Assembly (NCBI GenBank): GCA_965230635.1
Contig: CBDDLJ010000007.1
Span: forward strand, 1-52,712
From: CBDDLJ01 sp965230635
GTDB taxonomy: Bacteria; Pseudomonadota; Gammaproteobacteria; UBA1113
Length of the DNA: 52,712 nucleotides
Direction of reading: 5' to 3'
The notes under the pieces were generated by a model. The model was not told the origin of the DNA. It searched no databases and saw nothing but the letters and a program-made list of their open reading frames with translations. Below, piece by piece: positions 37,876 through 47,380 of the stretch. The position numbers and the translations under genes were made by a program. Every line of letters begins with the position of its first letter. Position 1 is the first letter of the stretch.

Positions 37876-39852
37876 CTAAGGCTGCGAGAAGATTGTTGGC
37901 ACTTCTTGCTTACATGATTTATACAAACCGCAACATTGCATTAATTGATTTTCAAGATGATTAATTAAACCAGGAATATAGCAATTATCAAAGTTGGGTT
38001 TTGTTAAGTTTAACTTATAAGATATATTTTTGCCATTTTCTTTAGTTATTATCGTCATTGTATTATTCTCTATTTTTGTGTTGATTAACTCAATAGTCAA
38101 CAATTTTCTCATTAACAAGGGTTTAATGGATGGGCCTTTTATATATTCTCCTGTTTCATCTTTTTTTTCAGGATGCCACTTCGATTTTTGCTTTTCTAGA
38201 AATGTTAATATTAGTTTTGCTAATTCCTCCAGAGTGATGTCTGAGTTATCATTAATAGCTACATAAATGTCAGATAGCTTTTTATAAGAGGGGCGTGTTA
38301 CTATTCCAGTTCGCGCAACACTAAAAAAAAGTTTCTCTTTTGGTGCCCAATATGCTTTATATATATTTAATGTCTCTTCAATAGCCTTAGTAATTTGTAT
38401 AATTGCTGTTCTTTTAGTGGTTAACGTTTTTGGTTTATATTCATCATTTGTTATTTTTTTAACATAACACATTTTGCCATATGTTCTATATGCCCATTTC
38501 TTGCTGTTTTGGCTAGAAAAATCAATTGTTGTTAAAGTATTAGAAGGGTTAGTACTTGTGTGTTGAGATTCATTGCTGCATGATGCTGCCTCTGCTGTAG
38601 TAGAAGCAGGTAAGCTTATCGCAGATAACATATCAAATTCATTTAGAAATTTTTTGTTTGTCAGCCTTCTGATATCTTCAGATAATAATTTTTTTTGATT
38701 AGTTCTTAGTTGATTATCTATTTTTTTTATTATTGTGTTTATGTAATTATTAGAGTTTTCGCAGTCAAGGATGGCTTTTATCAATGTGGCATTTTTATTT
38801 AACATTTCAAAAAAAGCAAGATAAAAGTCTGCTGTGAATTTTTCTTCTCCATCTTGAAATTCCAGGTTGATTGATCGCAAGCTAGTATTGCTTTCTAGGC
38901 TTCTTGCTAGTCTTATTGCAGAATTATTTGTAATCTTATTTTCTGCCATTGATAATACAAGCAAGCTAGTATTTTTAACTAAGGCGTTTGCTAAGGGATC
39001 AATGTCGTCAATCTCATTTTCATTAAGGTACAAAGTTTGCAAAGTCTGATTGATTTTTAGCGCTTCTTCAACCGCAAGCATTGCTTTTTTTCCAATGTGG
39101 TTTCTCTCTAGATAAAGATGTTGTAGCATGCAATTTTTATTGGCTAGTGCATTGAAAATTTTTATCGAGTCATCGTCATTTAACTGCATTTTATCCAAAT
39201 TCAGTATATGAAGTGATGGCTTATGGGTGAGTAAATAACTGATTGCATCCGTTGCTTTTGCATCACAGATATTATTATTCAGATAAAGTTCTTTTATGTT
39301 AGCACTATCTTTTAATGTTTCAATTATTGCACTAATGCCAGCAGATGTCATTTTTATGTTTGAAATATTTAACCGAGTTAATTTTGGTTTGTTTTTTAAA
39401 CCATTCGCAATAGCAATTGCTCCACCGTCTTCTAGTTTGTTGTTATTACAGAAGAGACAGCTTAATTCAGGTGCCGTATTAAGTATTTTGACAAGATCGT
39501 CAGCCTCACTTATCTTATTATAAGACAGATTAAAGCTTTTTAAGTTATTACAATTTTCAAGTAATTTAGCTAAGTTTTTTAATCCTATCTGTGTTATTTT
39601 ATTATTATTCAAATCAAGATGACGCAGCGAGCTAGATAGAGTGTTAGCTAAATTGGTTGGTATATCAATAGCAAATTGTAAGCGATTGCCAGCCAAATTT
39701 AACTGAGTTACGGGAATTTTTTCTTGAGAAAATACTTGCAGAATTGTTAAGAAATGTCTATCGTCCAATGCTTTATAAGAAAAGCCAAATTGTGTTTTCC
39801 CTGCTTTATGATTTTGAATAATTTTATTTTTTATTGCTTGATGTTTATTCAT
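37876..39852 (-). CDS. Leucine-rich-repeat protein (ribonuclease-inhibitor type), 658 aa
   Basis: Residues about 40-345 are some ten LRRs of ~28 residues of the ribonuclease inhibitor/NLR subtype (for example LRHLDLNNNKITQIGLKNLAKLL, with spacing L-x2-L-x-L-x2-N-x-I). The C-terminal ~280 residues form an unrecognised domain containing IDFSSQNSKKWAYRTYGK and the acidic-basic stretch WHPEKKDETGEYIKG. There is no signal peptide. LRR proteins of this type are common as host-directed effectors in Legionellales, so secretion into a host is possible but is inference; no type IV signal can be confirmed by eye. It faces prpD and shares the minus strand with the P-type ATPase gene upstream. Confidence 0.85.
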   Translation of the reverse strand: MNKHQAIKNKIIQNHKAGKTQFGFSYKALDDRHFLTILQVFSQEKIPVTQLNLAGNRLQFAIDIPTNLANTLSSSLRHLDLNNNKITQIGLKNLAKLLENCNNLKSFNLSYNKISEADDLVKILNTAPELSCLFCNNNKLEDGGAIAIANGLKNKPKLTRLNISNIKMTSAGISAIIETLKDSANIKELYLNNNICDAKATDAISYLLTHKPSLHILNLDKMQLNDDDSIKIFNALANKNCMLQHLYLERNHIGKKAMLAVEEALKINQTLQTLYLNENEIDDIDPLANALVKNTSLLVLSMAENKITNNSAIRLARSLESNTSLRSINLEFQDGEEKFTADFYLAFFEMLNKNATLIKAILDCENSNNYINTIIKKIDNQLRTNQKKLLSEDIRRLTNKKFLNEFDMLSAISLPASTTAEAASCSNESQHTSTNPSNTLTTIDFSSQNSKKWAYRTYGKMCYVKKITNDEYKPKTLTTKRTAIIQITKAIEETLNIYKAYWAPKEKLFFSVARTGIVTRPSYKKLSDIYVAINDNSDITLEELAKLILTFLEKQKSKWHPEKKDETGEYIKGPSIKPLLMRKLLTIELINTKIENNTMTIITKENGKNISYKLNLTKPNFDNCYIPGLINHLENQLMQCCGLYKSCKQEVPTIFSQP

Positions 39853-40044
39853 AAATTCATTCCTAAATATTACTCTAACAATTTGTTTAATATATTATCA
39901 TGCCTGGGTGAAATAAACAAACTTCACCTAACCGCGTTAATGTTTTTTTATATTTGAGCAGTATTTTTTTTGTGCAGCCTTATGGTGATTTTGCCCTAGA
40001 TAGCAGCGTTAGTTATGCTAATAGTCGCTGAAGAGTATCGTCCA

Positions 40045-42948
40045 TTAATAAGATGGAATAGCTATTGGTGGTATTGTCTCTAACTGATTTGTACGCTTAT
40101 TTGCCTGTGTAATGCTCGGTATATTAGCATACTCATCACTTATAATTTCGTTCGGGCTTAACAATTGAGCAAGGCTTTTATCGCATAGACTTGATTCTTC
40201 ATGCAATTTTTCAGATGCTATCGCTCTTGAAAGCAGCTCATTCAATGTTCTTGTTGAGCTTTTAGGCAATGTTGGTGGTTTTTTATCAATAGAGGTAGTT
40301 TTTGCTGGATTATTCGTTAATTTATTCCAATGAATGGCAGTAACAACAAATGAAATACAAATACATGAAGTTAACATGGCAGCTGCTGCTAAAGCTGGGT
40401 TGAATATAGCCATAGCAGCCATGGGGATGGCAATCAAATTATAGGTGAGTGATAATCCCAGCGCCCAATAAGTGTGGGTCATTACTTTGTTAGATATTTC
40501 TATCGATTTATATAGGCCCCATAATCCATCGTTTAAAGTAATGTCTGCTAGTTTGCGACAACGCTCATCACCATGTCCCATTGCAACAGTCACAGCAGAT
40601 TGATCGGCTAATACTTCAGCATCATTAAAGGCGTCACCTACCATGATCACATGTTTACCTGTTTGCTGCAATTGTTTCACTAATTGTTTTTTTGTGGGTT
40701 GCATCTCTATGCAAGCGACTGTTCTATTGTTAATTTGAATAGTAAGATTACTATTATAAATAGAACTTTTTTGTTTGATGATAGTAATACTGTTACCGTC
40801 AACATATCCTCGTATTTTGCTTGGTGTAACTGTTACTTGGGTCGCTGGCATTAAGACAGTAGATTGTGTTTTTTCATGTTTCAAAGAAACAGCACGGTAA
40901 CAAGGATCTGAGTTCACCTCATCTGCACTAGCGATTAAACTTGCCGCTAAACTTAAAATCTCTTCTTTTACAAATCGAGTTTTTATCGTTCGAATGCTGG
41001 TTTCTACTCGCATACCGTAATTTATATTTTGCATTCCTTGCTTGAGCAATTCAGGATCATTTTCTATGCCAAGTTGATTCGCAATGTGTGTCACTGTGGC
41101 TTTGTCAGCACCACTAGCTAGTATGATTTTTTTCCCTTCTTCTTTGAGTTTATTGACTAATGCTTTTGCCTCAGGTCTGAGCGTACTATTGATACCAAAA
41201 ATAGCGGCAATTTTTCCATTGATGCTCATAAAGACAGGGGAGGCAGCTTTACTTTGTATCTTCTTTAGAATTTGTAGCTGTTCAGCTGACAAAGTAATGC
41301 CTTTATTTTTTAATAGATCAATTTGGCCAATGCAGATATGTTTTCCATTTGTTTTGCATTCTAAGCCAGTATCATGTTCAATCACATCCATTTCTTTTAA
41401 TGGCGTATCATAAGATTTTTTGTATTGCTTGACAATTGCTTTAGCATAGGGGTGAGATGAGTTTTTTTCAATGCACGCAGCGTGATATAATAATTCTTTT
41501 ATATTTGTACTTATTGAGTAAAAAATATTAGCATCTGCTACTTCATGAGTAAGGGTACCATTGACATCAAAAACAACGGTATCCGTCGCGTTTATTTTTT
41601 CAATAACACTGGTATTACGCATTTTTATTTTATTTTTATCAGCTACCTTGATACCTACTCTGGTAGCAATGGCAGGTGCAATCACCATAGAACAGGGACA
41701 GGTAATGGCTAGTATGGATAATGTGCTACTGATTAAGTAGGGCAGTACGGGTGCAGGACCTAAGAAAAACCAAGCACAAGCTGTCAGTAGCGTTATGCCT
41801 AAAATAACAGGAATAAAATAGCGATTTATTTTATTTGCTAGTGTATTGATTTGGAAGGGAGAATGTCGATTATTCTCTTCAATATTCATAATGCGTTTAT
41901 TTAATTGACTGTTTGTTGGTGTGCTTGTTACCTGAATGATAATAGGCTTTCTACTTTCATTAATGGCACCGGTATATACCATAGCGTTTGGTCTCTTACG
42001 TATTGGTTTAGAGTGACCTTCGAATAATTCATTTGAGATAGACACAATAGTGGCATACCGTCCTTGCTGGTTATTTTCTAGTCTAACAATTTTGCCATCT
42101 AAGGGAATTCTTTCTCCAGGTTTTACAATAATTTTTTCACCAACCCGGATGCTGAAGATATTTTTTACAGCCGAAGAGGATAAATCATTTGTTACCACAC
42201 AAGCTTTATCAGGAAATAGCTTAAAAAAATCGTTACTGATTTTGGCTGTTTGCTCTGAGCGTGTTTTATTTGAGTAGCTGTTTGCTTTTATCAATGCAGT
42301 GTTTTTAAAATAGTCACCTAAATGTTTAAATCCTAATAACATAAAAGTGACTTCAAAATATAAATGACGAGCTAGTGGTGGAAAAAAGGTTGGAACGGCG
42401 ACAACAGCAAATGATAAGCACAGTGCTGTTATAACGCTCAGAGATATCAATGCCGGTGTTTGAACTTTGCCATGACGTAAATCAGTCCAGGCTTGACGAA
42501 AAGAGTCTCTTCCTGAGTAAAGAGTATTGCCAAGACTACACAATCCAATGATTCCCCAGGCAATTTGGCCATACAGTGTCGCTACCGATGGGAGGAAACC
42601 AGCAAAGCATAATAGCATCAGCGGAATGCCAATACTCAGTGATACAATCGCTTTAATTAACTGTTGTTTGATTTTATATTTGTCTTGATAAGCTATACTA
42701 GAAGAAAACTCAGTATGGCTGGCGATTGCATGCTGAATTTCCCAGTAAGATTTTTTGAAATTAGGCGGTATCTTAATAAAAGCCATTTTTTTCTTATGAT
42801 CAACGCGAATATTCTCCTCTGGAATCTCGCATAGCTCTTGGATGGCAAATTTCACATTAAATTCACAGCTGCTGCACATTATTTTAGGCACATTTATCGG
42901 GAGGGTATAACTTGGATTTGTCTTTTTTGCTGTTTGAGCTGAACTCAT
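40045..42948 (-). CDS. Divergent heavy-metal (P1B-type) P-type ATPase with altered catalytic motifs
   Basis: The 967-aa protein has an N-terminal metal-binding-like domain with C25-S-S-C28, eight membrane helices, the membrane metal motif C417-P-C419 (TCPCSMVIAPAIATRVG), an HP motif in the nucleotide domain (SSHPYAKAIVKQY) and the hinge MVGDAFNDAEVLA. These place it with CopA/ZntA-like exporters. Two motifs depart from the family: the phosphorylation site is D461-V-N-G-T instead of DKTGT, and the actuator loop reads E310-G-H where TGE is expected. The phosphorylated Asp itself is kept. A C-terminal extension of about 90 residues is Thr/Ser-rich. It may be an ATPase with unusual kinetics, or one that can no longer pump. 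Start preceded by AAAAGGCGG. No metal regulator or chaperone is adjacent. Confidence 0.85.
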   Translation of the reverse strand: MSSAQTAKKTNPSYTLPINVPKIMCSSCEFNVKFAIQELCEIPEENIRVDHKKKMAFIKIPPNFKKSYWEIQHAIASHTEFSSSIAYQDKYKIKQQLIKAIVSLSIGIPLMLLCFAGFLPSVATLYGQIAWGIIGLCSLGNTLYSGRDSFRQAWTDLRHGKVQTPALISLSVITALCLSFAVVAVPTFFPPLARHLYFEVTFMLLGFKHLGDYFKNTALIKANSYSNKTRSEQTAKISNDFFKLFPDKACVVTNDLSSSAVKNIFSIRVGEKIIVKPGERIPLDGKIVRLENNQQGRYATIVSISNELFEGHSKPIRKRPNAMVYTGAINESRKPIIIQVTSTPTNSQLNKRIMNIEENNRHSPFQINTLANKINRYFIPVILGITLLTACAWFFLGPAPVLPYLISSTLSILAITCPCSMVIAPAIATRVGIKVADKNKIKMRNTSVIEKINATDTVVFDVNGTLTHEVADANIFYSISTNIKELLYHAACIEKNSSHPYAKAIVKQYKKSYDTPLKEMDVIEHDTGLECKTNGKHICIGQIDLLKNKGITLSAEQLQILKKIQSKAASPVFMSINGKIAAIFGINSTLRPEAKALVNKLKEEGKKIILASGADKATVTHIANQLGIENDPELLKQGMQNINYGMRVETSIRTIKTRFVKEEILSLAASLIASADEVNSDPCYRAVSLKHEKTQSTVLMPATQVTVTPSKIRGYVDGNSITIIKQKSSIYNSNLTIQINNRTVACIEMQPTKKQLVKQLQQTGKHVIMVGDAFNDAEVLADQSAVTVAMGHGDERCRKLADITLNDGLWGLYKSIEISNKVMTHTYWALGLSLTYNLIAIPMAAMAIFNPALAAAAMLTSCICISFVVTAIHWNKLTNNPAKTTSIDKKPPTLPKSSTRTLNELLSRAIASEKLHEESSLCDKSLAQLLSPNEIISDEYANIPSITQANKRTNQLETIPPIAIPSY

Positions 42949-43252
42949 TATAGCCGCCTTTTAGTCTATTTGGTTTTAATATAATCATTTATGCCGTGCA
43001 AATTATATATTTTTTAAATATAAATACAATAAAGAAGAGGGTGTTGTTGTTTATGTGCTATCATTTTATATGAACTAATGGTATTTTAGTTTTTAGCAAG
43101 TTCGCTAAGTAGTTATTTTGTACAATAGCGTAGTAGTTTTGGGTATTGATAAGTAAATCTGTACATTTTTAACACGTTTGTTGTTTTGTAATCGTCTTGG
43201 CTGGAATTGTAAAAGTGTTATTTGTTTGAAATGTTGTGTGAAGGAGAAAAGA
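42949..43252. other. Spacer between the P-type ATPase gene and the cold-shock gene
   Basis: 304 bases, AT-rich, no gene. Both neighbours are read outward. Cold-shock genes often have long 5' leaders, and the leader here could reach about 100 bases, but no cold-box can be asserted by eye. Confidence 0.4.
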
Positions 43253-43465
43253 ATGTCAGATCGAGAAACCGGCCGTGTGAAGTGGTTTAATGACGAAAAA
43301 GGTTATGGTTTTATTGAACGTCAACAAGGTGGTGATGTATTTGTACACTACAATGCCATCCAGGGTACAGGTCGGCGTACATTGAAAGAGAATGATTCCG
43401 TTGAATTTGAAGTGACTGAAGGTAAAAAAGGATTACAGGCAAAAGACGTTGTTCGTATGGAATAA
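43253..43465 (+). CDS. Cold-shock protein (CspA family)
   Basis: Small single-strand nucleic acid-binding protein of the OB fold, 70 aa. Start chosen at ATG 43253, seven bases after AAGGAG; the frame extends upstream but without conservation. RNP1 is GYGFIE (KGYGFIERQQ) and RNP2 is VFVHYNAI, both intact, preceded by the standard GRVKWFNDEKG. Acts as an RNA chaperone or antiterminator in the family; which paralogue this is cannot be told. Confidence 0.94.
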   Translation: MSDRETGRVKWFNDEKGYGFIERQQGGDVFVHYNAIQGTGRRTLKENDSVEFEVTEGKKGLQAKDVVRME

Positions 43466-43632
43466 CTGCACCGGTTGCCTTGGCGCAATCTGAAATTTGC
43501 TAAAAAATGTTGCGCTTGCTATATAGTATATATGCAAGCCAACGTTAATTTATATTCTTAATCTACGATGAAAAAGTCACTAACGATCTTAATGTCTATA
43601 GGATGTTTTTTTGTTGGTCTTTTAATCAGCTA

Positions 43633-44643
43633 TTAAAAAATAATACGCTCACTTTTTGATGATTGAGCAAACAGCAATGACAATGTGTCGTGCATTGTTT
43701 CAGAAAATTTGTCAGATATTTTTTTCTTTGTTTTAAATTGCACTTCAAAAATATCTTTGTCATTCATTGCTTGCTGTAAATAATCTTCAGTGCTACCTAG
43801 TGTATCGACTAAATTCAATTCAAGTGCACGCTCACCTAACCAGTACTCTCCTGTGGCAACAGTTGATATGTTGAGTGAGGGACGAAAGCGGGCGATAAAG
43901 TCTTTGAATTGCTGGTGTATATCCTCTAACTCAGATTGCAGCTTTAAACGTGATTCTGCTGTATTTTCGCCAAAAAGTGTTAATGTTCGCTTGTGCTCGC
44001 CAGCAGATACTTGTTCAAAATCAATATGGTGTTGTTTAAGTAGACGATGAAAATTTGGCATTTGCGCTAATACTCCAATGGAGCCAATAATCGCAAAAGG
44101 CGCAGCAATAATTTTATCAGCAACCGCGGCCATGAGATAACCGCCACTGGCAGCGATTTTATCGATAATAACGGTTAAATGAATATTTTTATCGCGAATA
44201 CGCCTTAATTGAGAGGCACACAAGCCATAGTGAGGTACTAAGCCTCCACCCGATTGTAAACTTAAAACAACTTCATCATTGCTGGTTGCGATAGAAAGAA
44301 TGGCAGTGACTTCTTGCTCAAGATTTTTTTCCATGGTGGCACGAATATCACCATTAAACTTGATCAGAAAGATGCGCTTCGTATCAGCTGATTGTCGATT
44401 TTTATCTGTTTGCTTATTGGTTTTATGGTAGTTTTTTAATTCTTTTTTGCTAAAAATGGCTTCAGCACATTCATCTTTTAATTTTCTCAGTTTTTTATTC
44501 AATCCTTTGATGGTTATTTTACCGGTTTCTTTAAAGCGATTTTTTGCTGCCAAACCAATAATGCCTGCCACACAAACTAAAATGGCGATGGTAACGGTAG
44601 CGATTTTTGCCAGAAATATCCCATATTCAGCTAATAATTGCAT
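43633..44643 (-). CDS. sohB: Membrane-anchored serine protease SohB
   Basis: S49-family protease of the inner membrane with its active site in the periplasm. Start chosen at ATG 44641-44643, preceded by TTGGAG; the frame extends further upstream but that part runs into the divergent ccm region. The 336-aa product has one N-terminal membrane helix (about residues 8-30), the SohB N-terminal domain, then the S49 domain with the nucleophile Ser in KIAASGGYLMA and the base Lys in AGEHKRTLT. A divergent spacer of 112 bases separates it from ccmA. Confidence 0.9.
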   Translation of the reverse strand: MQLLAEYGIFLAKIATVTIAILVCVAGIIGLAAKNRFKETGKITIKGLNKKLRKLKDECAEAIFSKKELKNYHKTNKQTDKNRQSADTKRIFLIKFNGDIRATMEKNLEQEVTAILSIATSNDEVVLSLQSGGGLVPHYGLCASQLRRIRDKNIHLTVIIDKIAASGGYLMAAVADKIIAAPFAIIGSIGVLAQMPNFHRLLKQHHIDFEQVSAGEHKRTLTLFGENTAESRLKLQSELEDIHQQFKDFIARFRPSLNISTVATGEYWLGERALELNLVDTLGSTEDYLQQAMNDKDIFEVQFKTKKKISDKFSETMHDTLSLLFAQSSKSERIIF

Positions 44644-44755
44644 AAAAATTCTCCAATTTTGTATTGTCTGTTGCTTAGCAGTGTTTTTACTTGCACTCGT
44701 TATGACTCTTAGCGATAATGTGCCAAACTCAATGAATGTAACATTATTGCACAAC

Positions 44756-45394
44756 ATGATTAAAAAACATCCGATAGAAACAATTTCTGCTAAAAATTTA
44801 TCCTATCAACGGGGTTTTCAGCCTATATTACAGAATGTTTCATTTACACTCCACTTTGGTGAGATATTACAAGTATTTGGAAAAAATGGTTCAGGAAAAA
44901 CAACTTTGTTACGCATTTTGGCTGGATTACTAGACAATGTTGAAAATCCTATTCAGATTAATGGGCAGGCTTTGCCTAAAAAAAACACGAACCTTATTCA
45001 ACATAGTTGTTATATAGGTCATAAAAATGCAATTAAAAATTATTTAACTGTTGTGGAAAATATTCAATGTGACAGTTTATTATGGGGACAATGTTTATCG
45101 ACGCTACAAGTTGCAGAAATTGCCAAAGCCTTTAGAATGCAGCAATATCTCGATCGAATAGCCAATGAATTGTCATTTGGACAGCAAAAAAAATTAGCAT
45201 TGCTTAAATTATTCATCACAACCGCTCAATGTTGGTTGCTAGATGAACCGTTTATTGGTTTAGATCAAGCCAGTCAAGACATATTAAGTGCCTTGATAAA
45301 GCAGCATAGCGCGAATGGTGGTATTGTTATTTTGACTAGCCACCAAACGATAGGGCGATTGCCGACAGGCAGTATAGTGAGTCTTTATTTATGA
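44756..45394 (+). CDS. ccmA: Cytochrome c maturation ABC transporter ATP-binding protein
   Basis: Cytoplasmic ATPase of the CcmABCD complex, which releases haem-loaded CcmE from CcmC. The ATG at 44756 gives 212 aa beginning just before the ABC domain; no strong ribosome binding site is visible, and an ATG at 44732 is an alternative. Walker A is GKNGSGKTTLLR, the ABC signature is LSFGQQKKLALL, Walker B is CWLLDEPF, and the switch His is in TSHQ. The stop overlaps the ccmB start as ATGA. Confidence 0.92.
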   Translation: MIKKHPIETISAKNLSYQRGFQPILQNVSFTLHFGEILQVFGKNGSGKTTLLRILAGLLDNVENPIQINGQALPKKNTNLIQHSCYIGHKNAIKNYLTVVENIQCDSLLWGQCLSTLQVAEIAKAFRMQQYLDRIANELSFGQQKKLALLKLFITTAQCWLLDEPFIGLDQASQDILSALIKQHSANGGIVILTSHQTIGRLPTGSIVSLYL

Positions 45395-46068
45395 GTCAGT
45401 GGGGCATGATAAGGCAATTATTCTATTTAGAATGGCTAAATCAATTCAGAAATAAGCAAGAATATTTCAATGCTGCTATTTTTTTCTTAATAGTCCTATG
45501 TATTTTTCCTTTGATCATGACCCCGGATCGTCTTATTTTAACGCAAATAGCCCCTGGCGTTATTTGGATTGCCGTGTTATTTTCCCAATTTTTAGCCTTG
45601 CAGCACTTGTTTCGCGACGAGTATGAAAATGGTTATATTGATAAAATGTTTTTTGGTCCTGTTTCTTTGACACAACAAGTGCTATGTAAAATCATTGTTC
45701 ACTGGTGTTTTTCAGGCTTGCCTTTGACGTGTTTAGCGGCGGCTTTATCTGTGCTTTTCTATTTAAAAGCGAGTGCGATTATTGCTGTTTTTATTAGTAC
45801 TTTATTAGGCACTTTTATTTTAAGTTTATTGGGGATGGCAATTGCGGCATTAACGATTGGATTAAAACAACAATCTATTTTAATTCCTATACTGTTAATT
45901 CCATTTGCTTTACCCATGCTAATTTTTGGCAGCAGTGCGATCATGTTTGCTAATGAAAGCATTATGCCTTTGGGCCAGTATGCCTTTCTGTTAGCAATTT
46001 CATTAGTCGCGATACTGTTTTCACCTTTAGCGACCAGTGCTATTTTGAAGTTAAAGGTATTTGAATGA
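45391..46068 (+). CDS. ccmB: Haem exporter protein CcmB
   Basis: Membrane subunit of the CcmABCD complex. 225 aa, six hydrophobic segments, with the family's N-terminal LFYLEWLNQFRNKQE and 'FRDEYENGYID' segment. Its stop overlaps the ccmC start as ATGA, indicating coupled translation. Confidence 0.93.
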   Translation: MSQWGMIRQLFYLEWLNQFRNKQEYFNAAIFFLIVLCIFPLIMTPDRLILTQIAPGVIWIAVLFSQFLALQHLFRDEYENGYIDKMFFGPVSLTQQVLCKIIVHWCFSGLPLTCLAAALSVLFYLKASAIIAVFISTLLGTFILSLLGMAIAALTIGLKQQSILIPILLIPFALPMLIFGSSAIMFANESIMPLGQYAFLLAISLVAILFSPLATSAILKLKVFE

Positions 46069-46799
46069 AATTAGTCACACTATTATCACCACAGCACTGT
46101 TATCATCTTGCAACAAAAGCACGACATTACTTTCTAGCTATCTTTTTATTTTTATTTACGCTCGGTTTAGTCTGGGGGCTCTATATTGCACCAGCTGATT
46201 TTCAACAAGGAGAAGGATACCGAATTATTTATATTCATGTGCCTAGTGCCTTTATGGCCATGGGTGTTTATATGTTAATGGCCACTATGGCCTGTGTTTT
46301 TTTGATATGGCGAATAAAGATCGCTGCTATTTGTTTAAAATGTAGTGCTCAAATTGGTGCTTGGTTTGCTTTTCTCTCCCTTTTTACCGGTTCAGTTTGG
46401 GGCAAGCCGATGTGGGGAACATGGTGGATATGGGATGCACGTTTGACGTCAGCATTGATTTTGTTTTTTATTTACTTGGGTATTATTACACTGCAGTCAG
46501 CTGTTCGGGAGCAAAATGCCAGTGATAAAGCCAGTGCGTTACTGGTTTTAATCGGGGTAGTTAACATTCCCATTATACATTTTTCAGTTGTTTGGTGGAA
46601 TACATTGCATCAAGGTGCAACTATTTCACGCTTGGGTTCACCCTCAATTGCAAAAAGCATGATGTTTCCATTGTTAGTGATGATTTTTACATTTTTTGTG
46701 TATTATCTTTTTGTTATGACATTACGCGTGCGAACAGAAATTTTACGGCGTGAAAATGGTTCAAGCTGGGTAGTTAAATGGGTGAAAGAATATGGCTGA
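46065..46799 (+). CDS. ccmC: Haem-handling protein CcmC
   Basis: Inner-membrane protein that presents haem to CcmE. 244 aa with six membrane helices, the tryptophan-rich haem motif GTWWIWDARLTS (about residues 125-136) and the flanking periplasmic His residues in YIHVPSAFMAMG and WWNTLHQGATIS. Its end overlaps ccmD by eight bases. Confidence 0.95.
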   Translation: MKLVTLLSPQHCYHLATKARHYFLAIFLFLFTLGLVWGLYIAPADFQQGEGYRIIYIHVPSAFMAMGVYMLMATMACVFLIWRIKIAAICLKCSAQIGAWFAFLSLFTGSVWGKPMWGTWWIWDARLTSALILFFIYLGIITLQSAVREQNASDKASALLVLIGVVNIPIIHFSVVWWNTLHQGATISRLGSPSIAKSMMFPLLVMIFTFFVYYLFVMTLRVRTEILRRENGSSWVVKWVKEYG

Positions 46800-46980
46800 T
46801 TCATTAGAGTTGATAGTTTCTACAAGTCATTATTGGCCTTATATTTTGGCTTGTTATGGTATGGTGATATTGGTTTTTTTGCTGAATATTTTGTTTTCTA
46901 TTTTGCAATATAAAAAAACATTAACAATGTTAAAGCAACGAGAAAAATTACAGAGCACAGATTATGTTAACCCATCGTAA
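46792..46980 (+). CDS. ccmD: Haem exporter protein CcmD
   Basis: 62-aa single-helix membrane protein of the CcmABCD complex that helps release holo-CcmE. One hydrophobic helix (about residues 15-38) followed by a basic tail. It overlaps ccmC at the start and ccmE at the end (17 bases), exactly where ccmD is expected. Confidence 0.88.
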   Translation: MADSLELIVSTSHYWPYILACYGMVILVFLLNILFSILQYKKTLTMLKQREKLQSTDYVNPS

Positions 46981-47380
46981 GCGAAGAGTTGTTGGTATTA
47001 TTGGATTTTTACTGGTTATATCAACTGCAGTAGCCTTAGTTTTATTTGCCTTACAGCAAAATATTAATTTATATTTTACGCCATCCCAATTGCATGCAGA
47101 AAAAGCATTGCCCACGTCAGAAATCAGAGTAGGGGGAATGGTGAAACCAGGCTCAGTGCATTTTGATAAAAAAACATTAAATGTACAATTTATTTTAACT
47201 GATTTTTCAAACGATATGTCAGTAACATACAATGGCTTACTACCAAACTTATTTAAAGAAGGTAAGGGTATTGTTGTACAAGGAAAGTTATTTAGCATTC
47301 ATCATATCGATGCAAAACAAGTGCTGGCAAAACATGATGAAAATTATATGCCACCAAATATTAGCAAGGAGCAAGCATGA
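46964..47380 (+). CDS. ccmE: Haem chaperone CcmE
   Basis: Periplasmic, membrane-tethered chaperone that binds haem covalently and passes it to CcmF. 138 aa: start MLTHRKRR, membrane anchor (about 10-30), OB-fold core with RVGGMVKPGSV, and the haem-binding His in LAKHDENYMPP near the C-terminus. The stop overlaps the ccmF start as ATGA. Confidence 0.95.
   Translation: MLTHRKRRVVGIIGFLLVISTAVALVLFALQQNINLYFTPSQLHAEKALPTSEIRVGGMVKPGSVHFDKKTLNVQFILTDFSNDMSVTYNGLLPNLFKEGKGIVVQGKLFSIHHIDAKQVLAKHDENYMPPNISKEQA

Noticed and set aside
43568..43636. 22-codon ORF (MKKSLTILMSIGCFFVGLLISY) after the cold-shock gene
   Set aside because: It looks like a tiny membrane peptide or a truncated signal sequence, but has no clear ribosome binding site and overlaps the end of sohB, so it is too weak to annotate.
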